Shown: in pieces, positions 25,415 to 32,710 of the stretch | Position numbering within the stretch: position 1 is the stretch's first letter | Layout: each line of letters begins with the position of its first letter | Source: an uncultured Collinsella sp. | GTDB taxonomy: Bacteria; Actinomycetota; Coriobacteriia; Coriobacteriales; Coriobacteriaceae | Direction of reading: 5' to 3' | Assembly: GCA_902462065.1 (NCBI GenBank) | Contig: CABQAK010000015.1 | Coordinates: 1 to 43,141, forward strand | DNA length: 43,141 bases | Position numbers and translations under genes: made by a program | Notes under the pieces: generated by a model | Told to the model about the DNA's origin: nothing | What the model saw: the letters and a program-made list of their open reading frames with translations, nothing else | Databases searched by the model: none

Positions 25415-26464
25415 CTAGAGGAACATCATGAACAGCTTGGCCATGACAAAGCTGATGAGTCCGCAGGCGGGGAAGGTGAAGAACCAGGTGAACATCATGT
25501 CTTTGACGACGCCGAAGTTGATGGCTGAGAGGCGCTTGACGGCACCGACGCCCATGATGGCGCAGGTCTTGATGTGTGTGGAGGACACGGGGATGCCGGT
25601 AAGGGTGGCAAGCAGCAGGTTTGCGGCGCCCGCCAGGTCGGCGGAGAAGCCCTGATACTTTTCGAGCTTGACCATGCTCTGGCCGACGGACTTGATGATG
25701 CGCTCGCCGCCCACGCTGGTGCCGATACCCATAGTGGCCGAGCACAGCAGCATAATCCAGATGGGGATGCCTGCATCGCCGACGCTCGTCTGGCCGCTGG
25801 CAAAGGCCACGCCTAAAAAGAGCACGCCGATGAACTTCTGTCCATCCTGCGCGCCGTGCATAAAGCTCATGGCCGCAGCGCTCGCGATCTGAGCGTATTT
25901 AAAGAAGACATTGGCACGTCGCCTGTTGGCGGCGGCGAAAAGAATCGAGACGAGCTTGCACAGGACCCAGCCCATGACAAAGCCCAGGCCGATGGAGAGC
26001 GCCAGACCGTAGATGACCTTCATCCACTCGTGGACGTTGACGCTGCTCGCACCGCCGAGGGCGATGGCGGCACCGGTCAGGCCGGCGATAAGGCTGTGGC
26101 TTTGCGAGGTGGGGATGCCAAAACGCGACGCTGTGGCGCCGTAGACGACGATGGAGAACAGCGCCGCGCATAGGCAGGCGAGCGCCATGGTGCTGTTTCC
26201 GCCAAAGTCGACGATATGTGAGATGGTGTTGGCGACGCTCGCGTTAAAGTGCGTCATGATGAGCACGCCGAGGAAGTTGAATGCGGCGCTCATGAGAATG
26301 GCGGCGCGGGCGGGCATGCAACGCGTAGTGACGCAGGTCGCGATGGCGTTGGGCGCGTCGGTCCATCCATTGACGAAGATGGCGCCCAACGCGAGGATCA
26401 CGGTGACGGCAAGGACTGGGTTCGACACAATTTGGCCGAGGAAGGTTGAGAACGTTACGTCCAT
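25415..26464 (-). CDS. pit: Inorganic phosphate permease (PiT family)
   Basis: PiT permeases import metal-phosphate by proton or sodium coupling with low affinity. The product (349 aa from ATG 26464) has about nine to ten membrane segments and the two inverted family repeats: GWTDAPNAIATCVTTRCM near the N-terminus and PVSSTHIKTCAIMGVG near the C-terminus, with SQSHSLIAGLTGAA between. ATG 26464 has a weak ribosome site. A perfect AGGAGGTGAT lies further upstream, and an uninterrupted in-frame 16-codon extension begins at ATT 26513, 7 nt after the GGAGG core. The real start may be that ATT. Confidence 0.93.
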   Translation of the reverse strand: MDVTFSTFLGQIVSNPVLAVTVILALGAIFVNGWTDAPNAIATCVTTRCMPARAAILMSAAFNFLGVLIMTHFNASVANTISHIVDFGGNSTMALACLCAALFSIVVYGATASRFGIPTSQSHSLIAGLTGAAIALGGASSVNVHEWMKVIYGLALSIGLGFVMGWVLCKLVSILFAAANRRRANVFFKYAQIASAAAMSFMHGAQDGQKFIGVLFLGVAFASGQTSVGDAGIPIWIMLLCSATMGIGTSVGGERIIKSVGQSMVKLEKYQGFSADLAGAANLLLATLTGIPVSSTHIKTCAIMGVGAVKRLSAINFGVVKDMMFTWFFTFPACGLISFVMAKLFMMFL

Positions 26465-26516
26465 ATATGGGCTTTCTCGAAGTTTGCAGACACGTTACAA
26501 AAACATGATAAATCGT

Positions 26517-26526
26517 ATCACCTCCT
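26517..26526 (-). promoter_or_regulatory. Perfect Shine-Dalgarno sequence AGGAGGTGAT without a normal start codon
   Basis: The ten bases match the anti-Shine-Dalgarno end of 16S rRNA completely. The only start-like codon at normal distance is ATT (26513-26511), which is in frame with pit. The nearest ATG downstream is out of frame and stops after three codons. Confidence 0.6.
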
Positions 26527-26677
26527 GCGGGTCTCTTTACCGAGTTCTGATGGGAGAAGTGAACTTTTTGGCACTAAAATTGAATATTAGCCCTGTTGAC
26601 CGCGGGTGTTCTTTTTGCTAACACGCCATACGGACACGTGCGATTACTACGACACTCCAAAACCACAGTCTGTTCGC

Positions 26678-26707
26678 TTTACAACATGCAAACATGCGTT
26701 CGATAAT
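26678..26707 (+). promoter_or_regulatory. Candidate promoter with LexA-like (SOS) box
   Basis: TTTACA (26678-26683) and GATAAT (26702-26707) are 18 bp apart. The spacer holds CAAACATGCGTTCG (26689-26702), which matches the Gram-positive SOS consensus CGAAC-N4-GTTCG at 9 of 10 fixed positions. A start 7-8 nt after the -10 falls on the A of ATG 26715, so the message would be leaderless. Confidence 0.45.
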
Positions 26708-26714
26708 AGGAGGC

Positions 26715-27053
26715 ATGGAATATCGACAGACAGACGGCAAAACTCGGCGCGTGCACAAGCAGTATGTGGACGTCGTGGCCCGCATCCTCGCGGGCGGACA
26801 AGTCGTGCCGGTTACCGTCTGCTGGGTCGACGGTCGCTGCTTTACGATTGACGAGATCGTCTCGTCCACTGGTTTTGGCCTGACGGTCCACGGCGTTCGT
26901 ACGGCAACCTATAAGGTGCGTTTTGGCGGGCACGCGACCGAGTTGTATCTGGAGGACCAGGCGTGCGGACGGCCGGACGGCTCGCAGGCCCACGTGATGC
27001 GTTGGTGGGTCTGGGCGTTTGATCGTACGCTTGAGGGCGAGCGCCGTAGGTAA
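26715..27053 (+). CDS. Unknown protein, possibly SOS-regulated
   Basis: I do not recognise this 112-aa protein. It is basic and has a core VVPVTVCWVDGRCFTIDEIV, a middle TATYKVRFGGHATELYL and a Trp-rich end (MRWWVWAFDRT), without membrane segments. The pattern of a short beta-rich domain with W-x-DGR-x-F/Y recalls small proteins coded with error-prone repair genes in actinobacteria (DUF6504-like), but this is a weak impression. AGGAGG is only 1 nt from ATG 26715, too close to act, which fits a leaderless message. ATG 26694 would add 7 residues but overlaps the putative SOS box. Confidence 0.7.
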   Translation: MEYRQTDGKTRRVHKQYVDVVARILAGGQVVPVTVCWVDGRCFTIDEIVSSTGFGLTVHGVRTATYKVRFGGHATELYLEDQACGRPDGSQAHVMRWWVWAFDRTLEGERRR

Positions 27054-27071
27054 GGACGCACGGCGTTCGGG

Positions 27072-27077
27072 TACAAT
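27072..27077 (+). promoter_or_regulatory. Candidate -10 element before the Bax-inhibitor gene
   Basis: TACAAT preceded by CGGG and followed by GGC lies 59 nt before ATG 27137. No -35 is seen. The leader can form a GCGCCGT/ACGGCGC hairpin (27100-27118) just ahead of the ribosome site. Confidence 0.35.
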
Positions 27078-27136
27078 GGCAGGAATCTTGTCATCTGCTG
27101 CGCCGTCTTTCACGGCGCTTTGTGAAAGGACGAAGT

Positions 27137-27832
27137 ATGAACGATATCCAGGGCTATCAGAACGGCCCCATCGAGACCGGTGCAAGCCGTGCCAAGGAGA
27201 TGTCGCCGCGCGCGTACAACCTTGTCATGTCTGCCCTGATTTTCTTGGGCTTTTGCGCCATGGGCGCCGGCGCCTACTTTACGAGCACCATGTCGTTTGC
27301 GCGCATGATGATGAGCGGCGCAGCCTTGCCGCTGGTCTTTGGCTCGTTTATTTTGACCATCGTCGGCATGGTCATGATGTCGGCCGCCGCCAGCAAGCAG
27401 TCCGTGGGCCTGTCCCTTGTGGGCTACGTAATCTTTGCGAGTACCTTTGGCCTGACCGCGTCGTTTGGCCTTGCCAACTACGACCTGCCCACCATCAACA
27501 CCGCTTTTATCGCCACGGCCGCCATCACCTTTGTCTTTGGCGCGCTGGGCGTGACCTTCCCCAAGTTTTTCCAGCGCGTATATGGCATCGGTTTTGGCAT
27601 TCTGCTCGCCACTGTTCTGGTTGAGATCGTGCTGATGTTCATGGGCGTCTCGCAGTCCATCACCGACCTGATCGTGATCGTGGTGTTCGCCGGCTTTATT
27701 GGCTACGACACCTATGTTGCCACGACGGTGCCGCCTACGCTGCCCAACGCCGTGCTCATGGCGTCCAATCTGTTCGTTGACATTATCAACGTGTTCCTGC
27801 GCATCCTGAACATCCTTGGCCGTCGCGACTAG
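27137..27832 (+). CDS. Bax inhibitor-1/YccA family membrane protein
   Basis: BI-1 family proteins are seven-helix membrane proteins; bacterial members act as pH-gated calcium leak channels or modulate proteases such as FtsH. The 231-aa product has a short hydrophilic N-terminus, about seven membrane segments and the family C-terminal region (GFIGYDTYVATTVPPTLPNAV, then NLFVDIINVFLRILNILGRRD). The aspartate in GYDTY corresponds to the conserved gating region. ATG 27137 follows GAAAGGA. GTG 27122 in frame would start before the ribosome site and is rejected. Confidence 0.9.
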   Translation: MNDIQGYQNGPIETGASRAKEMSPRAYNLVMSALIFLGFCAMGAGAYFTSTMSFARMMMSGAALPLVFGSFILTIVGMVMMSAAASKQSVGLSLVGYVIFASTFGLTASFGLANYDLPTINTAFIATAAITFVFGALGVTFPKFFQRVYGIGFGILLATVLVEIVLMFMGVSQSITDLIVIVVFAGFIGYDTYVATTVPPTLPNAVLMASNLFVDIINVFLRILNILGRRD

Positions 27833-27877
27833 TGGCGAATTGCGGCGGTGCTTGCCGTGCGGGCAAATCGATGCGAA

Positions 27878-27904
27878 AGGCGGTCCTTCGGGGCCGTCTT
27901 TTTT
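27878..27904 (+). terminator. Rho-independent terminator after the Bax-inhibitor gene
   Basis: A 9-bp stem (AGGCGGTCC / GGGCCGTCT, with wobble pairs) closed by a stable TTCG tetraloop is followed by a run of T to 27904. Confidence 0.9.
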
Positions 27905-27917
27905 GTACGCGGCGGGG

Positions 27918-27923
27918 TATCAT
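27918..27923 (+). promoter_or_regulatory. Candidate -10 element before the PARG-like gene
   Basis: TATCAT preceded by GGGG and followed by GGATGGG lies 46 nt before ATG 27970, directly after the terminator of the previous gene. No -35 is evident. Confidence 0.35.
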
Positions 27924-27969
27924 GGATGGGAAAAGCCGATAGCGGCAGCGACAGGAAAGGTGGCCACGT

Positions 27970-29121
27970 ATGGCAGACGTCGACAACAGGAACCGTAACC
28001 GCAGGTCCAACCGAGCGGGTCAGCCCAATCCCAAGCGCGAGGCCCGTGCCAAGGCCGCCGAGCGTCACGTGTCAACTGTGTCCGAAGCGTGCGCCAAGGA
28101 TATCGAGCGTTCGCTTGCCGGTGTTCGCGAGTTTGACGGTATGCCTGCCGGCTTTGTCGCGGCGATGAAGGCCAAGGTTCAGACTGCTGTGGCCGCTGAA
28201 GAACAGGTTGCCGAGGACGTCGAGGGCGCGGAGGCTGCCGAGACCGAGGCGGCACCCGAGAGCGAGGCAGCGCCCGAGACCGAGGCAGCTCCTGAGCCCG
28301 TCGAGGAGCCTGCCGAGGAAATCGCCGAAGCTGAGTCCGCGCCTGCTGAGGAGCCTGCTGCGTCCCTGCCTGAGGTCACCGTGCTCGATGCCTCCGCCAC
28401 GCAGGCCATCTTGGACAACGGTCGTGGCTATGCGCAGTTCTGCGACATGGCCGTGCTCGCCTTTGCCTCGTTCACCAATCCGGGCGGTGGCTATATTCAG
28501 GGTTATCTGGGCCAGGAGGCCACGCTGTGCGCCGATTCGTATCTGTACAACGTTCTCGATAAGCAGCGCAAATGGTACGGCGAGAACCGTCGCCGCAACA
28601 TCAACTGCGAGCTTTACCGAAACCGTGCGCTGGTGGTGCCTGCGGTGCGCTTCGATCGCAACCACGTGCATGCATACGCCGACGTGATCGTGGCCGCCGC
28701 GCCCAACGTTAAGCGCGCCCGCCAGGAGTATCGCGTGAGCGACGATGCTCTGCTGGATGCCCTGCGCGACCGCATTCGCTTTGTGCTTGCCATCTGCGAC
28801 GAGCTGGGTCGCGAGAAGCTCGTACTGGGCGCTTGGGGCTGCGACAACAACGGCTTTGACGCCGAGGCCGTGGCCGAGCTCTTCCGCAAGGAGCTCGCGT
28901 CGGGCGACTTTAAGGTCAAGCAAGTCTTCTTTGCCGTGCCTTCTACGCGCTGGGATGAGGATTTTGCCAAGTTCGAGCACGTGCTGGCAAACTTCCCCGA
29001 GCGCAACGAGGAGTCCTATGCCCAGGTTGCCGCTCGCGCTGCGGCAGCTCGCGCCGCCGAGCAGGCCCAGGCTGCTACCGAGGATGATGAGAACGAGGAC
29101 GATTGGCGCAAGTACCTGTAA
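27970..29121 (+). CDS. TIGR02452-like protein (microbial PARG/macrodomain), altered catalytic motif
   Basis: TIGR02452 proteins carry a macrodomain related to bacterial poly(ADP-ribose) glycohydrolase, which removes ADP-ribose from proteins or other targets. In this 383-aa product the domain starts at about residue 25 (AAERHVSTVSEACAKDIERS), is interrupted by an Ala/Glu/Pro-rich acidic linker (about 76-135) and resumes with FASFTNPGGGYIQGYLGQEATLC. The catalytic signature GGG-x7-QE is at 172-183, but the second glutamate of the canonical QEE is Ala184. GAWGCDNNGFD and KQVFFAVPSTRWD complete the fold. The tail is acidic (EDDENEDDW). It may bind ADP-ribose with weak or no hydrolysis, but this is inference. 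Confidence 0.8.
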   Translation: MADVDNRNRNRRSNRAGQPNPKREARAKAAERHVSTVSEACAKDIERSLAGVREFDGMPAGFVAAMKAKVQTAVAAEEQVAEDVEGAEAAETEAAPESEAAPETEAAPEPVEEPAEEIAEAESAPAEEPAASLPEVTVLDASATQAILDNGRGYAQFCDMAVLAFASFTNPGGGYIQGYLGQEATLCADSYLYNVLDKQRKWYGENRRRNINCELYRNRALVVPAVRFDRNHVHAYADVIVAAAPNVKRARQEYRVSDDALLDALRDRIRFVLAICDELGREKLVLGAWGCDNNGFDAEAVAELFRKELASGDFKVKQVFFAVPSTRWDEDFAKFEHVLANFPERNEESYAQVAARAAAARAAEQAQAATEDDENEDDWRKYL

Positions 29122-29146
29122 TCGGTACGTGCTGACAGATGGGTCG

Positions 29147-29179
29147 AGCCGGCGGGAGGGCTGCTCCCGTCGGCTTTTT
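29147..29179 (+). terminator. Rho-independent terminator after the PARG-like gene
   Basis: A 12-bp stem (AGCCGGCGGGAG / CTCCCGTCGGCT, one G-U pair) with a GGCTG loop runs into TTTTT. It lies in the leader of the next gene, 20 nt before its ATG, so the esterase gene may depend on read-through. Confidence 0.9.
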
Positions 29180-29198
29180 ACTGAGCGAGGGGCTTACG

Positions 29199-29858
29199 AT
29201 GAAAAACGTTCTATGCTTTGGCGACAGCAACACCTATGGTTACGATCCGGCGGGCATGCGCGACGGCACCGCGGTGCGCTATGCGCGGGATGTGCGCTGG
29301 TGCGGCGTGGCCCAACGTGACTTAGGCGAGGGCTGGCATGTAATTGAAGAAGGCCTCAACGGCCGCACGACGGTACGCGACGACATGTGCCATCTGGACA
29401 CCAATCTTAACGGCATCCGCGCGCTGCCGATGCTGCTCGAGGCCCATAAGCCACTGGACGCCATTGTGATCATGCTGGGCACCAACGACTGCAAGACGGT
29501 CTTTAACGTGACGGCTGCCGATATCGCCCGTGGCGCCATGGCGCTGATTCGCGCCGTCCGCGCGTTTCCGTGGACCGACGCTGCGCCTTGTCCGCGCATT
29601 CTGCTGATGGCTCCTATCAAGATCAAGCCGCAGATCGCCGATGTATATATGACCGATTTTGACGAGCGTTCCGTCGAGGCCTCGGAGCATTTTGCTGAAT
29701 ACTACGCGCACGTAGCCGAGCAGTTTGGCTGCGACTTTTTGAATGCAGCGGAGTTTGCCGAGCCGGGCGATATCGACTATCTGCATATGATGCCCGAAAG
29801 CCATGAGAGCCTGGGTCACGCCGTGGCGGCCAAGCTCCAAGAGATGCTCGGTGAGTAG
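29199..29858 (+). CDS. SGNH/GDSL-type esterase
   Basis: SGNH hydrolases cleave esters of small acyl groups, lipids or sugars; the substrate cannot be told from sequence. The 219-aa product has block I CFGDSNTYG with Ser10, block II glycine around EEGLNGRTTV, block III GTNDCK and the C-terminal DYLHMMPESHESLGHAV, where the Asp-x-x-His pair is expected. There is no signal peptide, so it is probably cytoplasmic. ATG 29199 follows GAGGGG (29187-29192). No separate promoter is obvious, since the upstream gap is filled by the terminator of the PARG-like gene. Confidence 0.88.
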   Translation: MKNVLCFGDSNTYGYDPAGMRDGTAVRYARDVRWCGVAQRDLGEGWHVIEEGLNGRTTVRDDMCHLDTNLNGIRALPMLLEAHKPLDAIVIMLGTNDCKTVFNVTAADIARGAMALIRAVRAFPWTDAAPCPRILLMAPIKIKPQIADVYMTDFDERSVEASEHFAEYYAHVAEQFGCDFLNAAEFAEPGDIDYLHMMPESHESLGHAVAAKLQEMLGE

Positions 29859-29914
29859 CACGGCCCCAAACCACCACAATAGTTCTCCTTGCGACGGCTT
29901 GTTTCGTTGGTTTG

Positions 29915-30130
29915 CTTTGATCTGTAACAGTTGTAAGGCCAAAAACGGGCTAGATGTTACAGATTAAGATTATTTAGGTCGATATCGGTCGTTTGTCTCG
30001 ATCTGTAACATCTAGGGTCGATTTTGCCGAGTTACTGTTACACATCGAGATTATCTTCTCAGTGGAATTTGGATGTCTCGATTTGTAACGGGTGGGCCGA
30101 AAAATGGACTTTAACTGTTACAGATCGAGA
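29915..30130. repeat. Three tandem 80-bp palindromic units
   Basis: Three imperfect hairpin units recur with an 80-81 bp period. Left arms resemble TCTCGATCTGTAACA (29915-29929, 29996-30010, 30076-30090) and right arms TGTTACAGATCGAGA (29955-29964 shortened, 30036-30050, 30116-30130). Loops of about 25 nt share a GGSYCRAAAA-like core. Spacers of about 25-31 nt between units are unrelated. They fill most of the 333-nt gap between the convergent esterase and thiD genes, which has no credible open reading frame. Confidence 0.85.
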
Positions 30131-30140
30131 TGTTTGTGGG

Positions 30141-30178
30141 AACCACCGCAAGGGTGCCTGTCCCCTTTGCGGTGGTTT
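30141..30178. terminator. Bidirectional terminator-like hairpin between the esterase gene and thiD
   Basis: Arms AACCACCGCAAGGG and CCCTTTGCGGTGGTT pair over 14 bp with one bulged base, with a loop of about 8 nt. TTTT follows on the + strand. It separates the convergent genes and lies just after the tandem palindromes. Confidence 0.7.
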
Positions 30179-30191
30179 TGGACTGCGAATC

Positions 30192-31022
30192 TTAATACTG
30201 CCACATGTGGTTGACGGGGCCGGAGCCTTTGCCCATGTTCAGGCCGGCGGCCAGAGCGCCTGTCAGGTAGGCCTTGCCAGCGTTGACGGCATCGGCAAGA
30301 TCCATACCCTGGGCCAGCGCGCAGGCAATGGCGGACGAGAGCGTGCAGCCGGTGCCGTGTGTGTTATTGGTATCGATACGCTTGTGGCGGAACCACGTGG
30401 TGAGTGGATCTCCCAGATGGTTGCCCTCGTCATCGAGCGGCGCGGGTTCGGCCAGTACATCGTTGGCCTCGTTGACAAGATGCCCACCCTTAACGAGGGA
30501 TGCGCAACCAAAGCGGCGGGTGAGGAGCATGGCAGCATTTTGCTGCGTGCGCTCGGAGTCGACCTCGTAGTCGAGCAGGGCCATGGCCTCGGGAATATTG
30601 GGCGTGATAACCGTCGCCAGCGGGAACAGGCGGCGGGTGAGCGCCTCGGCGGCATCTTCGGCAATCAGCCGCGCGCCCGAGGTGGCGACCATGACGGGGT
30701 CGACGACCACGTTCGTTGCGTTCCAGGCGCTCAAGCGGTCGGCGATGACTTCGATAATCTCGACAGAAGAAACCATGCCGATCTTGACGGCGCTCGGGCG
30801 GATATCGTCAAAAACGGCGTCAATTTGCGCGGCTACGATATCTGGCGAGATATCCTGTACGGCGGTGACGCCCAGCGTGTTTTGCGCTGTGATGGCGGTG
30901 ATGGCCGTCTCGGCATACAGGCGGTGCGCCGTGATGGTCTTGATGTCGGCCTGAATGCCGGCGCCGCCGCTGGAATCGGATCCCGCGATGGACAGGACGG
31001 CAGGTACCTTACTACGATCCAT
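30192..31022 (-). CDS. thiD: Hydroxymethylpyrimidine/phosphomethylpyrimidine kinase ThiD
   Basis: ThiD phosphorylates HMP and then HMP-phosphate to HMP-pyrophosphate, the pyrimidine half of thiamine. The 276-aa ribokinase-fold protein has the N-terminal substrate block IAGSDSSGGAGIQADIKT, VDPVMVATSG, PNIPEAMALL, and the anion-hole/ATP block NTHGTGCTLSSAIACAL. AAGGGAGC precedes ATG 31022. It lies 182 nt downstream of thiC on the same strand. A TATAAT box in that gap suggests its own promoter as well. Confidence 0.95.
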   Translation of the reverse strand: MDRSKVPAVLSIAGSDSSGGAGIQADIKTITAHRLYAETAITAITAQNTLGVTAVQDISPDIVAAQIDAVFDDIRPSAVKIGMVSSVEIIEVIADRLSAWNATNVVVDPVMVATSGARLIAEDAAEALTRRLFPLATVITPNIPEAMALLDYEVDSERTQQNAAMLLTRRFGCASLVKGGHLVNEANDVLAEPAPLDDEGNHLGDPLTTWFRHKRIDTNNTHGTGCTLSSAIACALAQGMDLADAVNAGKAYLTGALAAGLNMGKGSGPVNHMWQY

Positions 31023-31068
31023 GTTCGCTCCCTTGTTCGGTCGGAATCAAATGGGTCTTTAAGCCAGC

Positions 31069-31074
31069 ATTATA
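31069..31074 (-). promoter_or_regulatory. Candidate thiD -10 element
   Basis: A consensus TATAAT on the - strand lies 46 nt before the thiD ATG, next to a GC-rich hairpin. The sequence 17 bp upstream has no clear -35. Confidence 0.35.
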
Positions 31075-31079
31075 AAGAT

Positions 31080-31109
31080 GCCCGGGCCGACTCTATGTCG
31101 AACCCGGGC
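31080..31109 (-). terminator. Hairpin between thiC and thiD
   Basis: GCCCGGG and CCCGGGC arms with an inner CGAC/GTCG pairing form a stable hairpin. On the - strand it is followed by ATCTTTATAAT, a weak T-run. It may cause partial termination after thiC. Confidence 0.45.
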
Positions 31110-31204
31110 GGGCGATGCAATCTTTACGCAAATGCAAGCAAATGTTCACACGTCAACAATTGACAGGCAGCAGCTCGCCGCCAGAGGCGGCCGCGGCGAC
31201 AGGG

Positions 31205-32539
31205 TTAGTCCTCTATGCCGAGGTCGATCGTGGTGCCCTCGAAGATCTTGTTGACGGTGCGGACGGCGCACATCTTGCCACACATGGTGCAAGTGCCCTC
31301 GGTGGCGGCGGGGGACTCCTCGTAGCGCTTCTTGCCCGTAACCGGGTCGAGCGCGCACTCCCACATGGCGTCCCAGTCAAGCTTGCGGCGTGCCTGGCCC
31401 ATCTTGTCGTCCATGTCGCGGGCGTGCGGCACCTTTTTGGCGATGTCGGCGGCGTGTGCGGCGATCTTGGTGGCCATGAGGCCGTCGAGCACATCCTGGG
31501 CGTTGGGCAGGCATAGGTGCTCTGCCGGTGTCACGTAGCACAGGAAGTCGGCACCGGAGCTGGCGGAGATGGCGCCGCCGATGGCAGCGGTGATGTGGTC
31601 GTAACCCACGCCGATATCGGTCACCAGCGGCCCGAGCACATAGAACGGAGCATTGTGGCACAGGCGTTTCTGCAGTTTCATGTTGGCGGCGATCTCGTCG
31701 AGCGCCATGTGACCCGGGCCCTCGACCATGACCTGGACGCCGGCGGCCCAAGCGCGCTTGCACAGCTTGCCCAGCTCGATCATCTCAGCGGTCTCGGTGG
31801 CGTCGTTGGAGTCGTAGAGGCAGCCCGGGCGGCAGGAGTCGCCGAGCGAAATCGTCACGTCGTACTCGTGGCAAATCTCGAGCAACTCGTCGTAGAACTC
31901 ATAGAATGGGTTCTCGTTACCGGTGACCTCCATCCAGCCAAACAGCAGTGAGCCGCCACGGCTCACGATGTTCATCAGGCGGCCGGTCTCCTTAAAGGTC
32001 TTGGTGACCGACTTGTTTATGCCGCAGTGGATGGTCATAAAGTCCACGCCGTCCTCGGCATGCGCGCGCACGACTTCGAACAGGTCGTCCTTGGTGAGCT
32101 TGACCAGCGGCTTTTCCATGTAGCCGATGGCGTCGTACATGGGGACGGTGCCTACCATGAGCGGCGTCTCGTCGATGAGCTGCTGGCGGAACTGGCGTGT
32201 CTTGCCCGAGTTGGAGAGGTCCATGATGGCGTCGGCGCCAAAGTCCTCGGCGATCTTGACCTTCTTCCATTCCTCGGCGGCATCGGCCTTGTCGCCCGAG
32301 ATGCCCAGGTTCACGTTGACCTTGGTGGACAGGCCCTCACCGACGCCAAAGGCGCGCATGCCCTTTTTGATGTGCACGATGTTGGCGGGAATGGCGATGC
32401 GGCCGTCGGCCACGCGCTCGCGGATGTACTCGGGGTCGCGATGCTCGCGCTCGGCGACCTCCTTCATCTGCGGTGTGATCTGCCCGGCGCGGGCGAAGTC
32501 GATTTGCGTGACGAGCTTGGGCTCGGTCTGTGTGCTCAT
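31205..32539 (-). CDS. thiC: Phosphomethylpyrimidine synthase ThiC
   Basis: ThiC is a radical-SAM enzyme that rearranges aminoimidazole ribotide to HMP-phosphate for thiamine. The 444-aa protein is the short anaerobe type, lacking the long N-terminal domain of E. coli ThiC. It has NLGISGDKADAAEEWKK, GADAIMDLSNSG, DFMTIHCGI, GDSCRPGCLYDSNDATE and the C-terminal iron-sulphur motif CTMCGKMC, a C-x2-C-x3-C spacing. ATG 32539 is used because AGGGAG (32553-32548) lies just upstream; the ATG at 32563 precedes that site. A TPP riboswitch lies immediately upstream. Confidence 0.97.
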   Translation of the reverse strand: MSTQTEPKLVTQIDFARAGQITPQMKEVAEREHRDPEYIRERVADGRIAIPANIVHIKKGMRAFGVGEGLSTKVNVNLGISGDKADAAEEWKKVKIAEDFGADAIMDLSNSGKTRQFRQQLIDETPLMVGTVPMYDAIGYMEKPLVKLTKDDLFEVVRAHAEDGVDFMTIHCGINKSVTKTFKETGRLMNIVSRGGSLLFGWMEVTGNENPFYEFYDELLEICHEYDVTISLGDSCRPGCLYDSNDATETAEMIELGKLCKRAWAAGVQVMVEGPGHMALDEIAANMKLQKRLCHNAPFYVLGPLVTDIGVGYDHITAAIGGAISASSGADFLCYVTPAEHLCLPNAQDVLDGLMATKIAAHAADIAKKVPHARDMDDKMGQARRKLDWDAMWECALDPVTGKKRYEESPAATEGTCTMCGKMCAVRTVNKIFEGTTIDLGIED

Positions 32540-32548
32540 TGGCACGGC

Positions 32549-32641
32549 TCCCTTCGTTGGCATTACCCATATCAGGTTTGCGGGTCAGGGCGGGCGCGCC
32601 CAGTCTCAGCCTGCCGTCTTGTCCTGCAAGCTCCCCGTTTA
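32549..32641 (-). promoter_or_regulatory. TPP riboswitch (THI element)
   Basis: Read on the - strand, the leader has the THI-box landmarks in order: ACGGGGAGC, GGCTGAGACTGGG, CCTGACCC, ACCTGATATGGGTAATGCCAACG and AGGGAG. The 3' end includes the thiC ribosome binding site, so TPP binding probably hides it and blocks translation. Confidence 0.93.
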
Positions 32642-32671
32642 TGTAATGGGCTCAAGTATAGCTCGAATGGG

Positions 32672-32677
32672 TACGAT
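32672..32677 (+). promoter_or_regulatory. Candidate -10 element for the gene at 32711
   Basis: TACGAT preceded by TGGG and followed by TGG lies 33 nt before ATG 32711, in the divergent region opposite the TPP riboswitch. No -35 is recognisable. Confidence 0.3.
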
Positions 32678-32710
32678 TGGCCTAACGAGCGTGCCTGTGG
32701 GGAGGCGTAC

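Noticed and set aside
26517..26526. ATCACCTCCT on the + strand as the 3' end of a 16S rRNA gene
   Set aside because: The sequence upstream is not rRNA-like. The match is a Shine-Dalgarno on the opposite strand.
26694..26714. ATG 26694 as start of the unknown 26715 gene
   Set aside because: There is no ribosome site and it lies between the candidate -35 and -10, though it cannot be fully excluded if the promoter is elsewhere.
29915..30130. CRISPR array in the esterase-thiD gap
   Set aside because: There are only three units, the arms are imperfect and palindromic around variable loops, and no cas genes are near. The 80-bp period does not suit repeat-spacer units.
32027..32710. Upstream extension of the + strand gene at 32711 across thiC and the TPP riboswitch
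   Set aside because: It is antisense to thiC, while a good ribosome site lies right before ATG 32711.
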